From the NCBI GenBank assembly GCA_003116975.1, contig BGKB01000177.1:62001-126000 (forward strand): a DNA stretch of 64,000 nucleotides, written 5' to 3'. Below are positions 20,029 through 28,575 of this stretch, piece after piece. Under the pieces are notes generated by a model that was not told the DNA's origin, searched no databases, and saw only the letters and a program-made list of their open reading frames with translations. This DNA comes from Aurantiochytrium sp. KH105 (lineage: Eukaryota; Sar; Bigyra; Thraustochytrida; Thraustochytriidae). The position numbers and the translations under genes were made by a program. Numbering within the stretch: position 1 is the first letter of the stretch; each line of letters opens with the position of its first letter.

Positions 20029-20542
20029 CCTCCCCTGCTCTGTGTCCCGAGCGGTCTATCCCCGAACGACTCTCGCGTGCGGACGTCGTCGATGGCGATC
20101 GCGATCGAGGTCTGCTTTCTGCAGCTGCTTTGATCTATCTGCTTGACCCGGCTGGACAGACCCCTCCCTACGGTCTCAGTGTGTTGCGCAACCCATTTCA
20201 AAGTCCGATCACATTCATGCGAGTCCGAACCACGATTTAGCACATCGGAGCGACCCCGTCTCCAGCGCAGACGAACAAGAAGAAGATCGAGACCTTGACG
20301 AAGAACATCAAACAAAAGGTGATAACAGACAACGAGCAATGCTCGAAAGAGAGTGTTGCTGCGTGCGTGGCCAGCTGGAAAAAGGCACACGTGCTTGAGC
20401 AGGCGAGCCTCCGTAGGGCGGCGGCGCGGACCCGTTGAACGGATACTACACTTTGGCATTGTGCTCCTGCAAGTGGAAGAAATAAATAAAGCAAAGGTTC
20501 ACATTGCAGGCTGCGGCACGTGCAGACGCAGAACGAAGAAAG
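20029..20542. promoter_or_regulatory. Divergent promoter region, CoA-transferase / TIR-like gene
   Basis: A 514-base spacer between two divergent starts. It contains a palindromic GCGATCGCGATCG cluster near 20093-20106 and an A-rich run AAATAAATAAA at about 20480-20490. A TTGCAG at about 20504 could be a splice acceptor for a 5' leader intron of the + gene. No gene seen. Confidence 0.4.
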
Positions 20543-22447
20543 ATGGCGATGCGAGCGCGGAGCTTGCGGTCATGGGCGCAGGACTACAGCATCGAGGTCC
20601 TGCCGAGCCCGCAGGCGCGAGACAAGGAGAGCGCGCAAAGGCGTGAGAGTAAGTTTAACTTGCGCCGGTCGTCTTCTTCGCGAGGCAGCAGCATCAAAGG
20701 AGGTGGCGCGGGCGCAAAGACCGAGTCCAAGGAAGAGAGCTTGGTGACGCGATTTAGCGTGGGTGAGGCTGTCGAGACGCGGCAGGGTCTCACGCGATGG
20801 CAGCCTGCCAAGGTTCAAAGAGTGAACGCAGATGGGAAAGTCTATGACATACGTCTTGACTCCGGCGATGTCCAATTTGCCGTCGCAGCAGATATGCTAC
20901 GAAGACCTTGCTGCAGCCAAGACAAGACAGAGACGCTCATCCAGGCGCTCAGCACGTGCGCGAGAAAACACTTTGCAGACTTCACCGATACAGAACAGCG
21001 CGCAATTCTCGCGCACCTGTCGCACCTCGGTGCGGCCGTACTTAAAGATCGGAAACCAAAGCTCAAGAAACCCCCTCCGCCGCCCCCGGGCCCCCCACCA
21101 GCCGGCAATGTCAAGAAGGACCGCCCCCCACCGCAAGGGCGACCCAAAGTTCTTGGGAAACCGCCTCCAGCCCGGAAACCGCAAATCGAGACAAACGTCA
21201 ACGAACGAGAGGAGTCCGGTAAGCGCCAGAGCTTTACAGTTCGTAAAAGCGATGTTGTCTCGGATGCATGGGTGCAACTCGAGATATGCCTCTCATCCTG
21301 TGTAGCTGCTGCAATACCAAATCTCCCGCTACATCTTGTCGATGGAGTAACCAGCAAGTCCTCTGTAAAGATTTTGCGGGACGTATCGGTGCCAGCATCG
21401 TGGCAAATTCTTGTCCCCAAGCAAACGTCTTCAAAATCCAATGTATTCCATCTCCGGGCTGGAGACTCACGGGGTCCGATACTCGCACGGGGAGAGACTG
21501 ATCCAAGCCGTGCTGAATGCGAATTCGACTTGCCAAGCGCTCACATCATATGCGCGGAGATCGACATTGACAAGCTTAGAGTTTTCTCACGAACAATGTC
21601 GCGAGCGGGGGTGCACGTAACATATTGCAGACTTTTTGACGATTGTTGTCGTCAATCTATGCGACAAGCAGGCGTCGTTGTCATTGTATTAACGGCTCTC
21701 AGCGAATCAGATATGCATCTCTCGCAGCAAGTCGACTTCGCCCTGCGCGAATTTCCTGCAAAAGTCCACGTTTGGGTCGAGGAATCCGCGCCACCTTGCG
21801 CATTGACGACCAAACTGAAGGCGTCGCTGAGCGATGAGCGCTTTGAAAGCGTTAACGCGTCGGCGGGCCCCTTTGCCCGACCACTCGCATGTGACTCACT
21901 GCAAAGTCTGGATGACGACTTGCTTTTACTTGTTTTACCAAGTGTAGAAGTGCCGGCATCATTTCAGCATCGCGACATTGGTGCTCTTCTTCGACAAGGA
22001 GAGATTGCCCGTCGCAAGTGGCAGCAGGACCAGGAGCAGGAAGGAAACAAGGAAAAGCTTCCCTGTACAGTAGCGTTACTACAAAAGAAGGCACCCTTTG
22101 CGCCCTGCCAAGCAAGCTGGATTCGGCAGGTGGACCCGCGGGCTTTCGCCGAGACCGTGCTTCCAGCGCAGAGGCTCTTGCTCGATTTGCTGCAAAGTTT
22201 TGCCCGAGAAGACACCGCGCAAAAGTGGAGTCACAAACGGACTCCACAGCGTTGTAGTTGGCCAGGGAGCCAACACTTGACATGCGAGGAGGCAGTGCTT
22301 GTGGGTCAGGCGTGTCTGTTCGACATTGCAGAGCCAGCGCCCGTGGAAGATGCAGTGCACGAAGGACCACAGCACGTTGCACTTGCGTGGATGACCAGCA
22401 CACTGCAAGCGAGCGCCTCCATCCTCAAGCGCCAAGGTGATCTCTGA
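20543..22447 (+). CDS. Tudor-like / proline-rich protein with a possible TIR-like segment
   Basis: 634 residues from the ATG at 20543. Order: a basic Ser-rich N-terminus; a Tudor-like barrel at about 75-125 (FSVGEAVETRQ, then KVYDIRLDSGD); a proline-rich linker at about 170-215 (PPPPPPGPPPAG, PPPARKP) suited to SH3 or WW binding; and a C-terminal half in which about 330-440 has the alternating strand-helix layout of a TIR or SEFIR domain (HIICAEID, GVHVTYCRLFD, AGVVVIVLTALSES, QVDFALREFP, KVHVWVEE). The TIR idea is inference from pattern only; the usual catalytic Glu of NADase TIRs is not clearly placed. The gene is convergent with the small YAE1-like gene. No close family recognised. Confidence 0.65.
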   Translation: MAMRARSLRSWAQDYSIEVLPSPQARDKESAQRRESKFNLRRSSSSRGSSIKGGGAGAKTESKEESLVTRFSVGEAVETRQGLTRWQPAKVQRVNADGKVYDIRLDSGDVQFAVAADMLRRPCCSQDKTETLIQALSTCARKHFADFTDTEQRAILAHLSHLGAAVLKDRKPKLKKPPPPPPGPPPAGNVKKDRPPPQGRPKVLGKPPPARKPQIETNVNEREESGKRQSFTVRKSDVVSDAWVQLEICLSSCVAAAIPNLPLHLVDGVTSKSSVKILRDVSVPASWQILVPKQTSSKSNVFHLRAGDSRGPILARGETDPSRAECEFDLPSAHIICAEIDIDKLRVFSRTMSRAGVHVTYCRLFDDCCRQSMRQAGVVVIVLTALSESDMHLSQQVDFALREFPAKVHVWVEESAPPCALTTKLKASLSDERFESVNASAGPFARPLACDSLQSLDDDLLLLVLPSVEVPASFQHRDIGALLRQGEIARRKWQQDQEQEGNKEKLPCTVALLQKKAPFAPCQASWIRQVDPRAFAETVLPAQRLLLDLLQSFAREDTAQKWSHKRTPQRCSWPGSQHLTCEEAVLVGQACLFDIAEPAPVEDAVHEGPQHVALAWMTSTLQASASILKRQGDL

Positions 22448-22595
22448 AGTGGTGGGACCATCGCAGCAGTATCCTTTCGACGTAGAGCTCTTTCTCCAAG
22501 AAAAGCTTGTGGGCGTCGTGGTAGCTGCAGTCTAACTAACATAAATCTTCCCGGATTGAAGAAAAGAAAAGCAAAAGCAGTGTGGACGGAGTAGG

Positions 22596-23012
22596 TCACC
22601 CTTCTGCAGGCTCGTTGTCCTCGTCTTCCGCGACAGTGGTCACGGAAGGGCTTGTGACGCAGGGACCGAGTTGAGCCTGGAGTTTTCGAAGTGCCGCAGA
22701 CTTGTCGACGAGGATTGCCTCGGCTTCAGCCGCGTCATCGAGGCGCTTTTCGGCCGCTACCGCGTAGAGGACTGCCGACTCTTCTTGCGGCGGCTGGGGC
22801 ACGATACGAAGTCTGCCCAGAAGTCTGCCGATCTCTGCTGCCTTCACGAAGGCCGGCCCAAAGCCGCTGTCGAAGGCCTCCTCGACGGCCCTGGAAGCGG
22901 CCTCGCTGGCGTCCTCCGCCGCGCGAGACTCCGCCGCGATGCCCTCCTGGACACCGATCGCGCGGAGTCGCCGCTCCAGCGCGGCGAGGTCGCGCGTCTC
23001 TGCCTCCGCCAT
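22596..23012 (-). CDS. Small alanine-rich helical protein, possibly YAE1-like
   Basis: 138 residues from the ATG at 23012. The N-terminal half has GVQEGIAAESRAAEDASEAA followed by AVEEAFDSGFGPAFVKAAEIG, which resembles the spacing of the YAE1/LTO1 'GxxxGxxxGxxxGFxxGF' helical repeat, although several glycines are replaced by Ala or Ser. YAE1-LTO1 is an adaptor that delivers Fe-S clusters to ABCE1/Rli1. The C-terminal half (about residues 66-125) is predicted helical, with an acidic tail (EDEDNEPAEG). The YAE1 assignment is tentative; a generic small helical protein is the alternative. It shares a short divergent promoter with CPSF2. Confidence 0.6.
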   Translation of the reverse strand: MAEAETRDLAALERRLRAIGVQEGIAAESRAAEDASEAASRAVEEAFDSGFGPAFVKAAEIGRLLGRLRIVPQPPQEESAVLYAVAAEKRLDDAAEAEAILVDKSAALRKLQAQLGPCVTSPSVTTVAEDEDNEPAEG

Positions 23013-23132
23013 GCTCTCCCTCGCGCGCGCGCGCGCGGATCTTCTGCGCGCCCGCGATGTCGATTTGGCTGGCCGCCCCGCGCCGCCGGCCGCGCCGCGC
23101 TTGCGCCCCTTTCGCGAGGAACTGTTCCACTT

Positions 23133-23175
23133 GCGCGCCGGCTATAACCCACTCGCGCGCCGGCTATAACCCACT
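23133..23175. promoter_or_regulatory. Exact tandem duplication of a CTATAAC-containing promoter unit
   Basis: A 21-base unit (GCGCGCCGGCTATAACCCACT plus one spacer base) occurs twice with a 22-base period. Each copy carries CTATAA, the best TATA-like element in this spacer. It lies 121 bases upstream of the YAE1-like ATG (-) and about 280 bases upstream of the CPSF2 ATG (+). Confidence 0.7.
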
Positions 23176-23456
23176 TGCGGCCCGCGAGGCGAGCGCCGTG
23201 AGGCAGCTAGGTGGATGAATGAATAGACGGCGGATGATCAGGATCAGGACAGAGCCCGTTGCAGCAGCAGGCGCGGCAGCGCTCGCGGCGGCGCAGCGCG
23301 GAGCGGGGCGGAGCAGAGCAGAGCGGCCCGGGGGAGAGCGCAGGCGGAAGGCAGCGTGCTCGCGCGAGGTCTGCGCAGCTTCGCTCGCCGCGCAGCACGC
23401 ACGAAGGGAAGGACCGGAAGCCACCCGCCGCGCTTTTGATTTGGCTTGACTTGGAG

Positions 23457-26294
23457 ATGGCGAGCGAGACGGCCGAGGCGCGCGGCGCGCTCGCAGGCGC
23501 GACGATGGCTGGCGGAGGAGAGGTGCAGCGGGAGCAAGAGCAGGATCCGAGCTCGATGGACGAGCGCGTGCTGTTCACGCCGTTGTGCGGGGCGCACAAC
23601 GAGGACCCGCTCGCATACCTTTTGCAGATCGATGACACGAGGATCTTGCTGGACTGCGGATGGAACGACAACTTCGATCCAGCCATGCTCGAACCGCTGC
23701 GCGCAGTCGTGCCTACCGTGAACCTAGTTCTTGTGAGCTTTGCCGACCTCGAACACATGGGCGCTCTGCCCTATGTGCTCAAGGAGTTCAAAATGAATGA
23801 GTCGGCAGTAATTTACATGACGAGGGCCACCAAGCAGCTTGGAGTGCAGTTCCTTTATGACGCTTACATCTCGCGCGCGCGCGAGAAGCCCTTTGACCTT
23901 TTCGATCTTGATGACGTCGACAGGATGGAGTCGCGCATCAAGGATATTGGTTATGAATTTCCCATCACCGTCCGCGGCAAGTCGGTGAGCCCAATTGAGA
24001 TCGACGCCCTGGCCGCAGGGCGAATTCTGGGAGGTGCAATGTGGCGCATTCGCCGCGAGCCCGATGTTATACTCTACGCTGTGGACTTTAATCATGCGCG
24101 TGACAGCCATCTCGACGGCATGTTCTCCAAAATTGATCGACTCAAGCCAACGCTGATGATCACGGACGCATATAACTTTCGGCGGTCTACCCGCGATGTA
24201 AACCGACGCCGCGATGACCTTTGGCGCAAGGTACTTGCGGTTCTTCGACGCAACCGTAATGTGCTCATGCCCGTGGACAGCGGCGGTCGTTTGCTTGAGC
24301 TTCTCTACGTCTTGGACTCGTACTTTACCAAGAACAAACTTACGTACCCAATCGTGCTGGTCACTTCGGTGCCCTCCGTGCTTGGTTATGCTCGCACAAA
24401 TATTGAGTATATGCACAAAGATATCGGTGCCGAGTTTGAGAAAACACGGCGCAATCCCTTTGAGCTGAGCCACGTACAGGTTGTGGCGAGCGTGGAGCAG
24501 GTCCACAGCATTCGCGATCCCAAGGTTGTCCTCGCGTCTTCGAGCTCTCTGGAGAGCGGCGCGGCGCGGGAGCTCCTTGCCCGATACGGCTCGACCGAGG
24601 GCCATATGGTGCTTTTGACGGATCGCTCGATGGTGCCCGGGTCCCTGGCGCGACAATTTGTGGATCACCTTCAGTCTCAGCGCACTGACCATTTGCAGGT
24701 CGCGAACATGCGGCTCGAATTGAAGACGTCGCGATGGGAATACAAGACAGGCCAGGAGCTCGTGCGCTGGCGCATGGAACAGCGCGAGAGGGTTCAGGCG
24801 GAGATGCGGCGCAAACATCGCGAGGAGGAGGCCAAGGCTTTGCGCAACGACATGGCCATGGATGGCATGGAGGAGGATTTGGACATTGACCGCATGATTG
24901 AGGTCGAAGGCGGAAGGGCCGGAGGTCCGGCCGATGATGATGTTCCGGCAGGCACGGACTATCCAGGCGCTCGTGGTACAGGGCTGGGCAACGGCGATGG
25001 GGCAGGGCCTAACGCGGGCCCCGGCACCCTTGCGCGACAGCAGTCGCTGCAGATGGCAGGCGACGATGCGGCGAGAACAGGTGGCGGACTGTTTGCTGTC
25101 TTTGCCAGCAGTTCTACGGATGCAAGTCGCAGTATGTTTAGCGCATACGAGCCAGAGAGAACGAAGCGCTGGGACGAATATGGTGAGGTAATTCGCGACG
25201 AGGACTACATGATTGGTGGCGGTGGCGCGGGTGGACTCGAGGGCGGGGGCGTTGAAGGCAAGGACGGCGTGGACGGTTCTGGACTAGATGAGGACGACGA
25301 TGACCTCGAGGATGATTTTGAGGATGAGGCCGAGGATGCCGCGGGCGAGACATCAGGCGCCGCGACCGGTGAAGATGGTGGATCGGAAGGCGCTCTCGTG
25401 CCCACAGGCGAGGACGGCGCAGCAGAGCCTGTTCGGAAGCGGCGCAAACGGCGACGGGAGATGGGTAATACGCTTATGGACGCCATACTTCCGCGCGAGC
25501 GACGACAAAACCTGCCGCGCACATGTGTGACCGAAGACGTCCCCTTGTATTTGCGGTGCTCTTTGGCGTACGTCGACATGGAGGGTCGCGCCAGTGGCTT
25601 GGATATCATGCATGTCATTGGCCTTCTGAAACCGACGGGGCTTCGCAAGGTCGTTGTTGTGCATGGAACAGAGGAAGACACCAAGGCGATGGTGCAACGA
25701 TGCTTGGATAGCGCCATTCAGACCGCAGTGGGCCCAGTCATAAGTGAGACTGTCGACGTTTCGTCAGATGTGGGCATGTGGCGCGTTGAGCTGGACCGCG
25801 GGCTCTTCGACCCAACGTACCCGTTGTTCAGCGCCCCGCGTGCGTTGACCATTGGCGACTCCAAGCGGGCACGTCGAAATCGCGCGACGACCAGCGCCGG
25901 TCCTACACGTATTGGAATTCGTTATGTCGAGGGTGTCGTGGAGCCTCTGGACGAAACTTCGGGAGTGGACGGCGGAGCTGGGGCCTCTGCGGTAGCTGCG
26001 CTCCATGCTGGTCGGGGTCGGATGCCAGTGATTCGACCTCTTGCGGAGCCCAAAGCGCGCTACGAGGAGCCGCAGTTCATTTTCACTTCGGTCTCCAAGT
26101 ATGAGGTCTTCAAAAAACTACAGCAATTTGAGGACGAACTACAGCCTCGCATGGTTGACAACTATATTGTTTGCAAAGATGCCGTCACGGTGCTGCTGGA
26201 GAATGGTGGGCAGCAGGTGCTCGTGGAAGGCCCCGTGTCCGCCACGTACTTTAGGGTACGCGATGTTGTGTATGGTTCTTACATTCAAGTCTAG
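23457..26294 (+). CDS. CPSF2: Cleavage and polyadenylation specificity factor subunit 2 (CPSF100)
   Basis: 945 residues from the ATG at 23457. It belongs to the metallo-beta-lactamase/beta-CASP family and is the non-catalytic partner of CPSF73 in pre-mRNA 3' end cleavage and histone mRNA processing in the nucleus. The N-terminal lactamase fold starts FTPLCGAHNEDPLAYLLQID and LLDCGWND. Where an active nuclease has HxHxDH, this protein has SFADLEHMG, so the zinc-binding histidines are lost, as expected for CPSF2. Family blocks VDFNHARDSHLDG, NVLMPVDSGGRLLEL and PKVVLASSSSLESG are present. A long low-complexity insert (about residues 480-680, Gly- and Asp/Glu-rich, ending in an Arg/Lys cluster RKRRKRR) makes it longer than the usual roughly 780 residues. 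The C-terminal domain follows. The ATG is the first in frame after a GC-rich leader. Confidence 0.95.
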   Translation: MASETAEARGALAGATMAGGGEVQREQEQDPSSMDERVLFTPLCGAHNEDPLAYLLQIDDTRILLDCGWNDNFDPAMLEPLRAVVPTVNLVLVSFADLEHMGALPYVLKEFKMNESAVIYMTRATKQLGVQFLYDAYISRAREKPFDLFDLDDVDRMESRIKDIGYEFPITVRGKSVSPIEIDALAAGRILGGAMWRIRREPDVILYAVDFNHARDSHLDGMFSKIDRLKPTLMITDAYNFRRSTRDVNRRRDDLWRKVLAVLRRNRNVLMPVDSGGRLLELLYVLDSYFTKNKLTYPIVLVTSVPSVLGYARTNIEYMHKDIGAEFEKTRRNPFELSHVQVVASVEQVHSIRDPKVVLASSSSLESGAARELLARYGSTEGHMVLLTDRSMVPGSLARQFVDHLQSQRTDHLQVANMRLELKTSRWEYKTGQELVRWRMEQRERVQAEMRRKHREEEAKALRNDMAMDGMEEDLDIDRMIEVEGGRAGGPADDDVPAGTDYPGARGTGLGNGDGAGPNAGPGTLARQQSLQMAGDDAARTGGGLFAVFASSSTDASRSMFSAYEPERTKRWDEYGEVIRDEDYMIGGGGAGGLEGGGVEGKDGVDGSGLDEDDDDLEDDFEDEAEDAAGETSGAATGEDGGSEGALVPTGEDGAAEPVRKRRKRRREMGNTLMDAILPRERRQNLPRTCVTEDVPLYLRCSLAYVDMEGRASGLDIMHVIGLLKPTGLRKVVVVHGTEEDTKAMVQRCLDSAIQTAVGPVISETVDVSSDVGMWRVELDRGLFDPTYPLFSAPRALTIGDSKRARRNRATTSAGPTRIGIRYVEGVVEPLDETSGVDGGAGASAVAALHAGRGRMPVIRPLAEPKARYEEPQFIFTSVSKYEVFKKLQQFEDELQPRMVDNYIVCKDAVTVLLENGGQQVLVEGPVSATYFRVRDVVYGSYIQV

Positions 26295-26392
26295 ACAATC
26301 AATGCACGGTCGTCGGATGTTTGCGTTGCGTATCGTCCGCTCTTTCCAACAAAATCAACAACAATACCCATCAAAGAACAATTTTCACAAAC

Positions 26393-26400
26393 TAGGCCTA
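26393..26400. repeat. TAGGCCTA palindrome copy 1
   Basis: Exact palindromic octamer in the CPSF2/TFIIA-gamma convergent spacer. The same octamer recurs at 31201, 35570, 46996 and 59665, always outside the high-confidence coding regions. Confidence 0.8.
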
Positions 26401-26499
26401 CTTTACATTTAGAAAAAAAAAATATTCCCTATTCAAAGGGGAGCGGCACACCCGCTTTTCTTTGTTTTACAACTTTTGAAGAGACAGTTCGCCCGCCCG

Positions 26500-27012
26500 C
26501 TATTTACCAGTCCAGAGACGCGGCGCACCAGGTTTGCTCAGCGACACAGAGGCAGCTGTCAAACCAGCCTGGGAGCATTGAAATGCACCGTGATATCTTG
26601 TTGCAAGACGCAAATCGCGCAAGTCAAAGGCAACATCATCGCCAAGAATCCGAAAGGCATGAACTTGCGCGGTAAGGTGACCTGCGGGCTTTGCCTTGCG
26701 CCGATGACCAGCAGGAGCCACGCGCAACTTGCCAGTGCGGCGTCGCCTTCGTTTCCGCGGTCTAACGCCCTCGGCTGCGCTGCTCTCGCGGTCTTGAGCC
26801 AGAGCGTCTTCGTGTATTGCCTGCGAGGCGGCTGCCTGTGCAGAAGCCTCGAACTGCGCCTCGCAGAGCGCGCGCGCTTCGGCAGAGAGGTTCTCTTGCT
26901 CCGTCAGCTCTGCAAGGGCCTGTCTGAGCGCAGCTCCGGCCACATTCCAGGCAAAGGGTCCGGCTTCTTCTGCTGAGGCCGAGGTCTGCGGCCGCTGTTG
27001 CTGTTGCTGCAT
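26500..27012 (-). CDS. Divergent TFIIA gamma (small) subunit with a basic insertion
   Basis: 170 residues from the ATG at 27012; a TTG at 27045 is the only upstream alternative. A Q-run is followed by ALRQALAELTEQENLSAEARALCEAQFEAS, which matches the N-terminal helical hairpin of TFIIA gamma, and by GHLTAQVHAFRILGDDVAFDLRD, which lines up with the beta-barrel segment (G-H-L-x-T-Y-R, W-x-F-x-L-x-D pattern). TFIIA stabilises TBP on DNA in the RNA polymerase II preinitiation complex. The normal protein is about 110 residues; here a basic insert (PRKRRRRRTGKLR and following) of about 50 residues separates helices from barrel. A conserved Tyr/Trp pair of the barrel seems replaced. Convergent with CPSF2. 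Confidence 0.6.
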   Translation of the reverse strand: MQQQQQRPQTSASAEEAGPFAWNVAGAALRQALAELTEQENLSAEARALCEAQFEASAQAAASQAIHEDALAQDRESSAAEGVRPRKRRRRRTGKLRVAPAGHRRKAKPAGHLTAQVHAFRILGDDVAFDLRDLRLATRYHGAFQCSQAGLTAASVSLSKPGAPRLWTGK

Positions 27013-27238
27013 CTTTCGCGCGTGGCGTGATGTTCTTGCATCCAATCAAAAGCACAGGTTTGCAAGCGAGCGATTGCGCATGTTTGTCTGACTCGCCCGT
27101 CGCCTTCGTCCATCCATCGTCAAGCTTGACCCTGAGAGAGCCGCGCCACGCGGCCCTATCTGTAACGGTAACCGCCGCTTCAGCGACGTTACAGCTTCGT
27201 GCGGTTTCGCTCAAATCGAATCTAGTTGCACTTCCAAA

Positions 27239-27487
27239 ATGCATCGCACCACCACGGCAGCGGTGCGGCAGCTGCAGAGGTCGGTGGCCCGGGCCAGTCT
27301 CGGGTTGACGCAACGCACGAGCACCACCCGCTCCGCTTCGGCGGCGCCCGCCCCGACCGTCTCGCTTTCAGCCAAGGCACTGCAGCCTGGCTCATTCGGG
27401 CCAGGTCCGCGCTGCATTTCGCTCGCGCTTTTTTTTGTTGTTGTTGTTTTTTCCAAGGCAGTTGGTCGCTGTCAGCAACAGCTATAG
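27239..27487 (+). CDS. Orphan ORF with a mitochondrial-presequence-like N-terminus
   Basis: ATG at 27239, 82 codons. The first 38 residues (MHRTTTAAVRQLQRSVARAS and on, Arg-, Ser- and Thr-rich, no acids) look like a mitochondrial targeting peptide. The rest, with a run FFVVVVF encoded by a T-rich tract (27427-27458), looks like intron or pyrimidine-tract sequence rather than protein, so this is probably exon 1 of a spliced gene. A plausible acceptor is the TTCCAAG that ends the tract, but I could not find a consistent downstream exon. A TAACGG site lies about 71 bases upstream. Confidence 0.3.
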   Translation: MHRTTTAAVRQLQRSVARASLGLTQRTSTTRSASAAPAPTVSLSAKALQPGSFGPGPRCISLALFFVVVVFSKAVGRCQQQL

Positions 27488-28575
27488 CTGCCTGCTGCAG
27501 CTGCAACCATGATTAGACCTTCCGTGCAGAGAATCTGGCACAGTGCAGCTGCCTGCAAAGCCGCCGCCATGCACGCAGCAGCAGCTGAAGCTGCAGACCT
27601 TCCTTCTCGCGCCCAAGCCACAGCCAGCCCGCCAGCCAGCCATTCTTGCTGCTCTGCCTGCGGCGGCGGATTCGTCTGCAGATTGGCGCAGGAGGCACCC
27701 CCTGTCACAATGGAGAGCAGCGCTGATAATTCTGCTGCCGAAAAGGTGCGCGACGGTGGGGTGACGCTGCCGCGCATCTCCGCCCGCACCGCACCGCACG
27801 CCGCGTCCGTCCGTGCGTCCGCGCGCGCCGCCGAGCGTGCGTGCGTGCGTGCATTCCTCGCCACCGGGCATGCACGCAGCTGCGGCCGCAGGCCGCGGGG
27901 CGTGCGGCACCGGCGGCCCCTCTGACAGCCTGCCTGCCTGCGCCGGGCTCGAGTCTCGACCTGGACCAGGGGGGCGAGACGGGCGGACGGCCACGGGCGA
28001 GCCCACACCGCAGAAAGCCGCCGCCGCCGCCGCCAAGATGGTCGGTCCCGGGCGTGGCGCTGCGCTGCGCTGCGCTGCGCTGCGCTGCGCTCGCCGCGCA
28101 TTCGCTGCGCCGGCGTGCTCGCTTCGCCTGCCGGCGCTGTCTGCGGTGGGTCCCGTCTGGCAGCGCGGGTCGAGCTGCAGCGGGGTTGGTGTAGGGCCTG
28201 GGCCTATCTATCTTTGTTTGTTGCTGCGAGCGCGCGTGAGCAGTCGGGGCGCGCGCGCAAGTGGAGAATGGGGGCGGGCAAGTGGGCAAACAGCCGGGCG
28301 GAAAGGCAAACAAACAGCCAGGCGGCCTCCGGATGCCAGGCAGGCGGGGCAGCCGGGCTGAGCGGCGGCAAACCAAGATTGCAGAGCCGCACGCACGCAC
28401 GCACGCACGCAGAGCGGGCAGAGCGGGCAAGGCAGAGCGCGGCAGAGCGGGGCAGAGGCGCGCACGCTCCGGGTCGAGAGCGCGCGGCGCGGGGGGCGGG
28501 CGCGGCGCGGCGCGGCGCGGCGACAAGAGCGCGAGCGCGAGGCGAGGCGAGCTCGCGCGCGCGCGGACAGGCACG
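27488..28575. other. GC-rich region upstream of VTC, no supported gene
   Basis: Very GC-rich. Microsatellite-like arrays include GTGC repeats near 27836-27851, seven CTGCG units near 28056-28092, and CGCA repeats near 28385-28412. A short ATG-led stretch at 27710 (MESSADNSAAEK) ends at an AAG-GTGCGC that could be a donor site; it may belong to the orphan mitochondrial ORF or to an alternative 5' exon of VTC. Long open frames on both strands here have extreme Ala/Arg/Pro composition and are judged spurious. Confidence 0.4.

Noticed and set aside
27472-28574. Several Ala/Arg/Pro-rich minus-strand frames of up to 289 codons
   Set aside because: They result from extreme GC content and tandem repeats; no start context or motif supports them.
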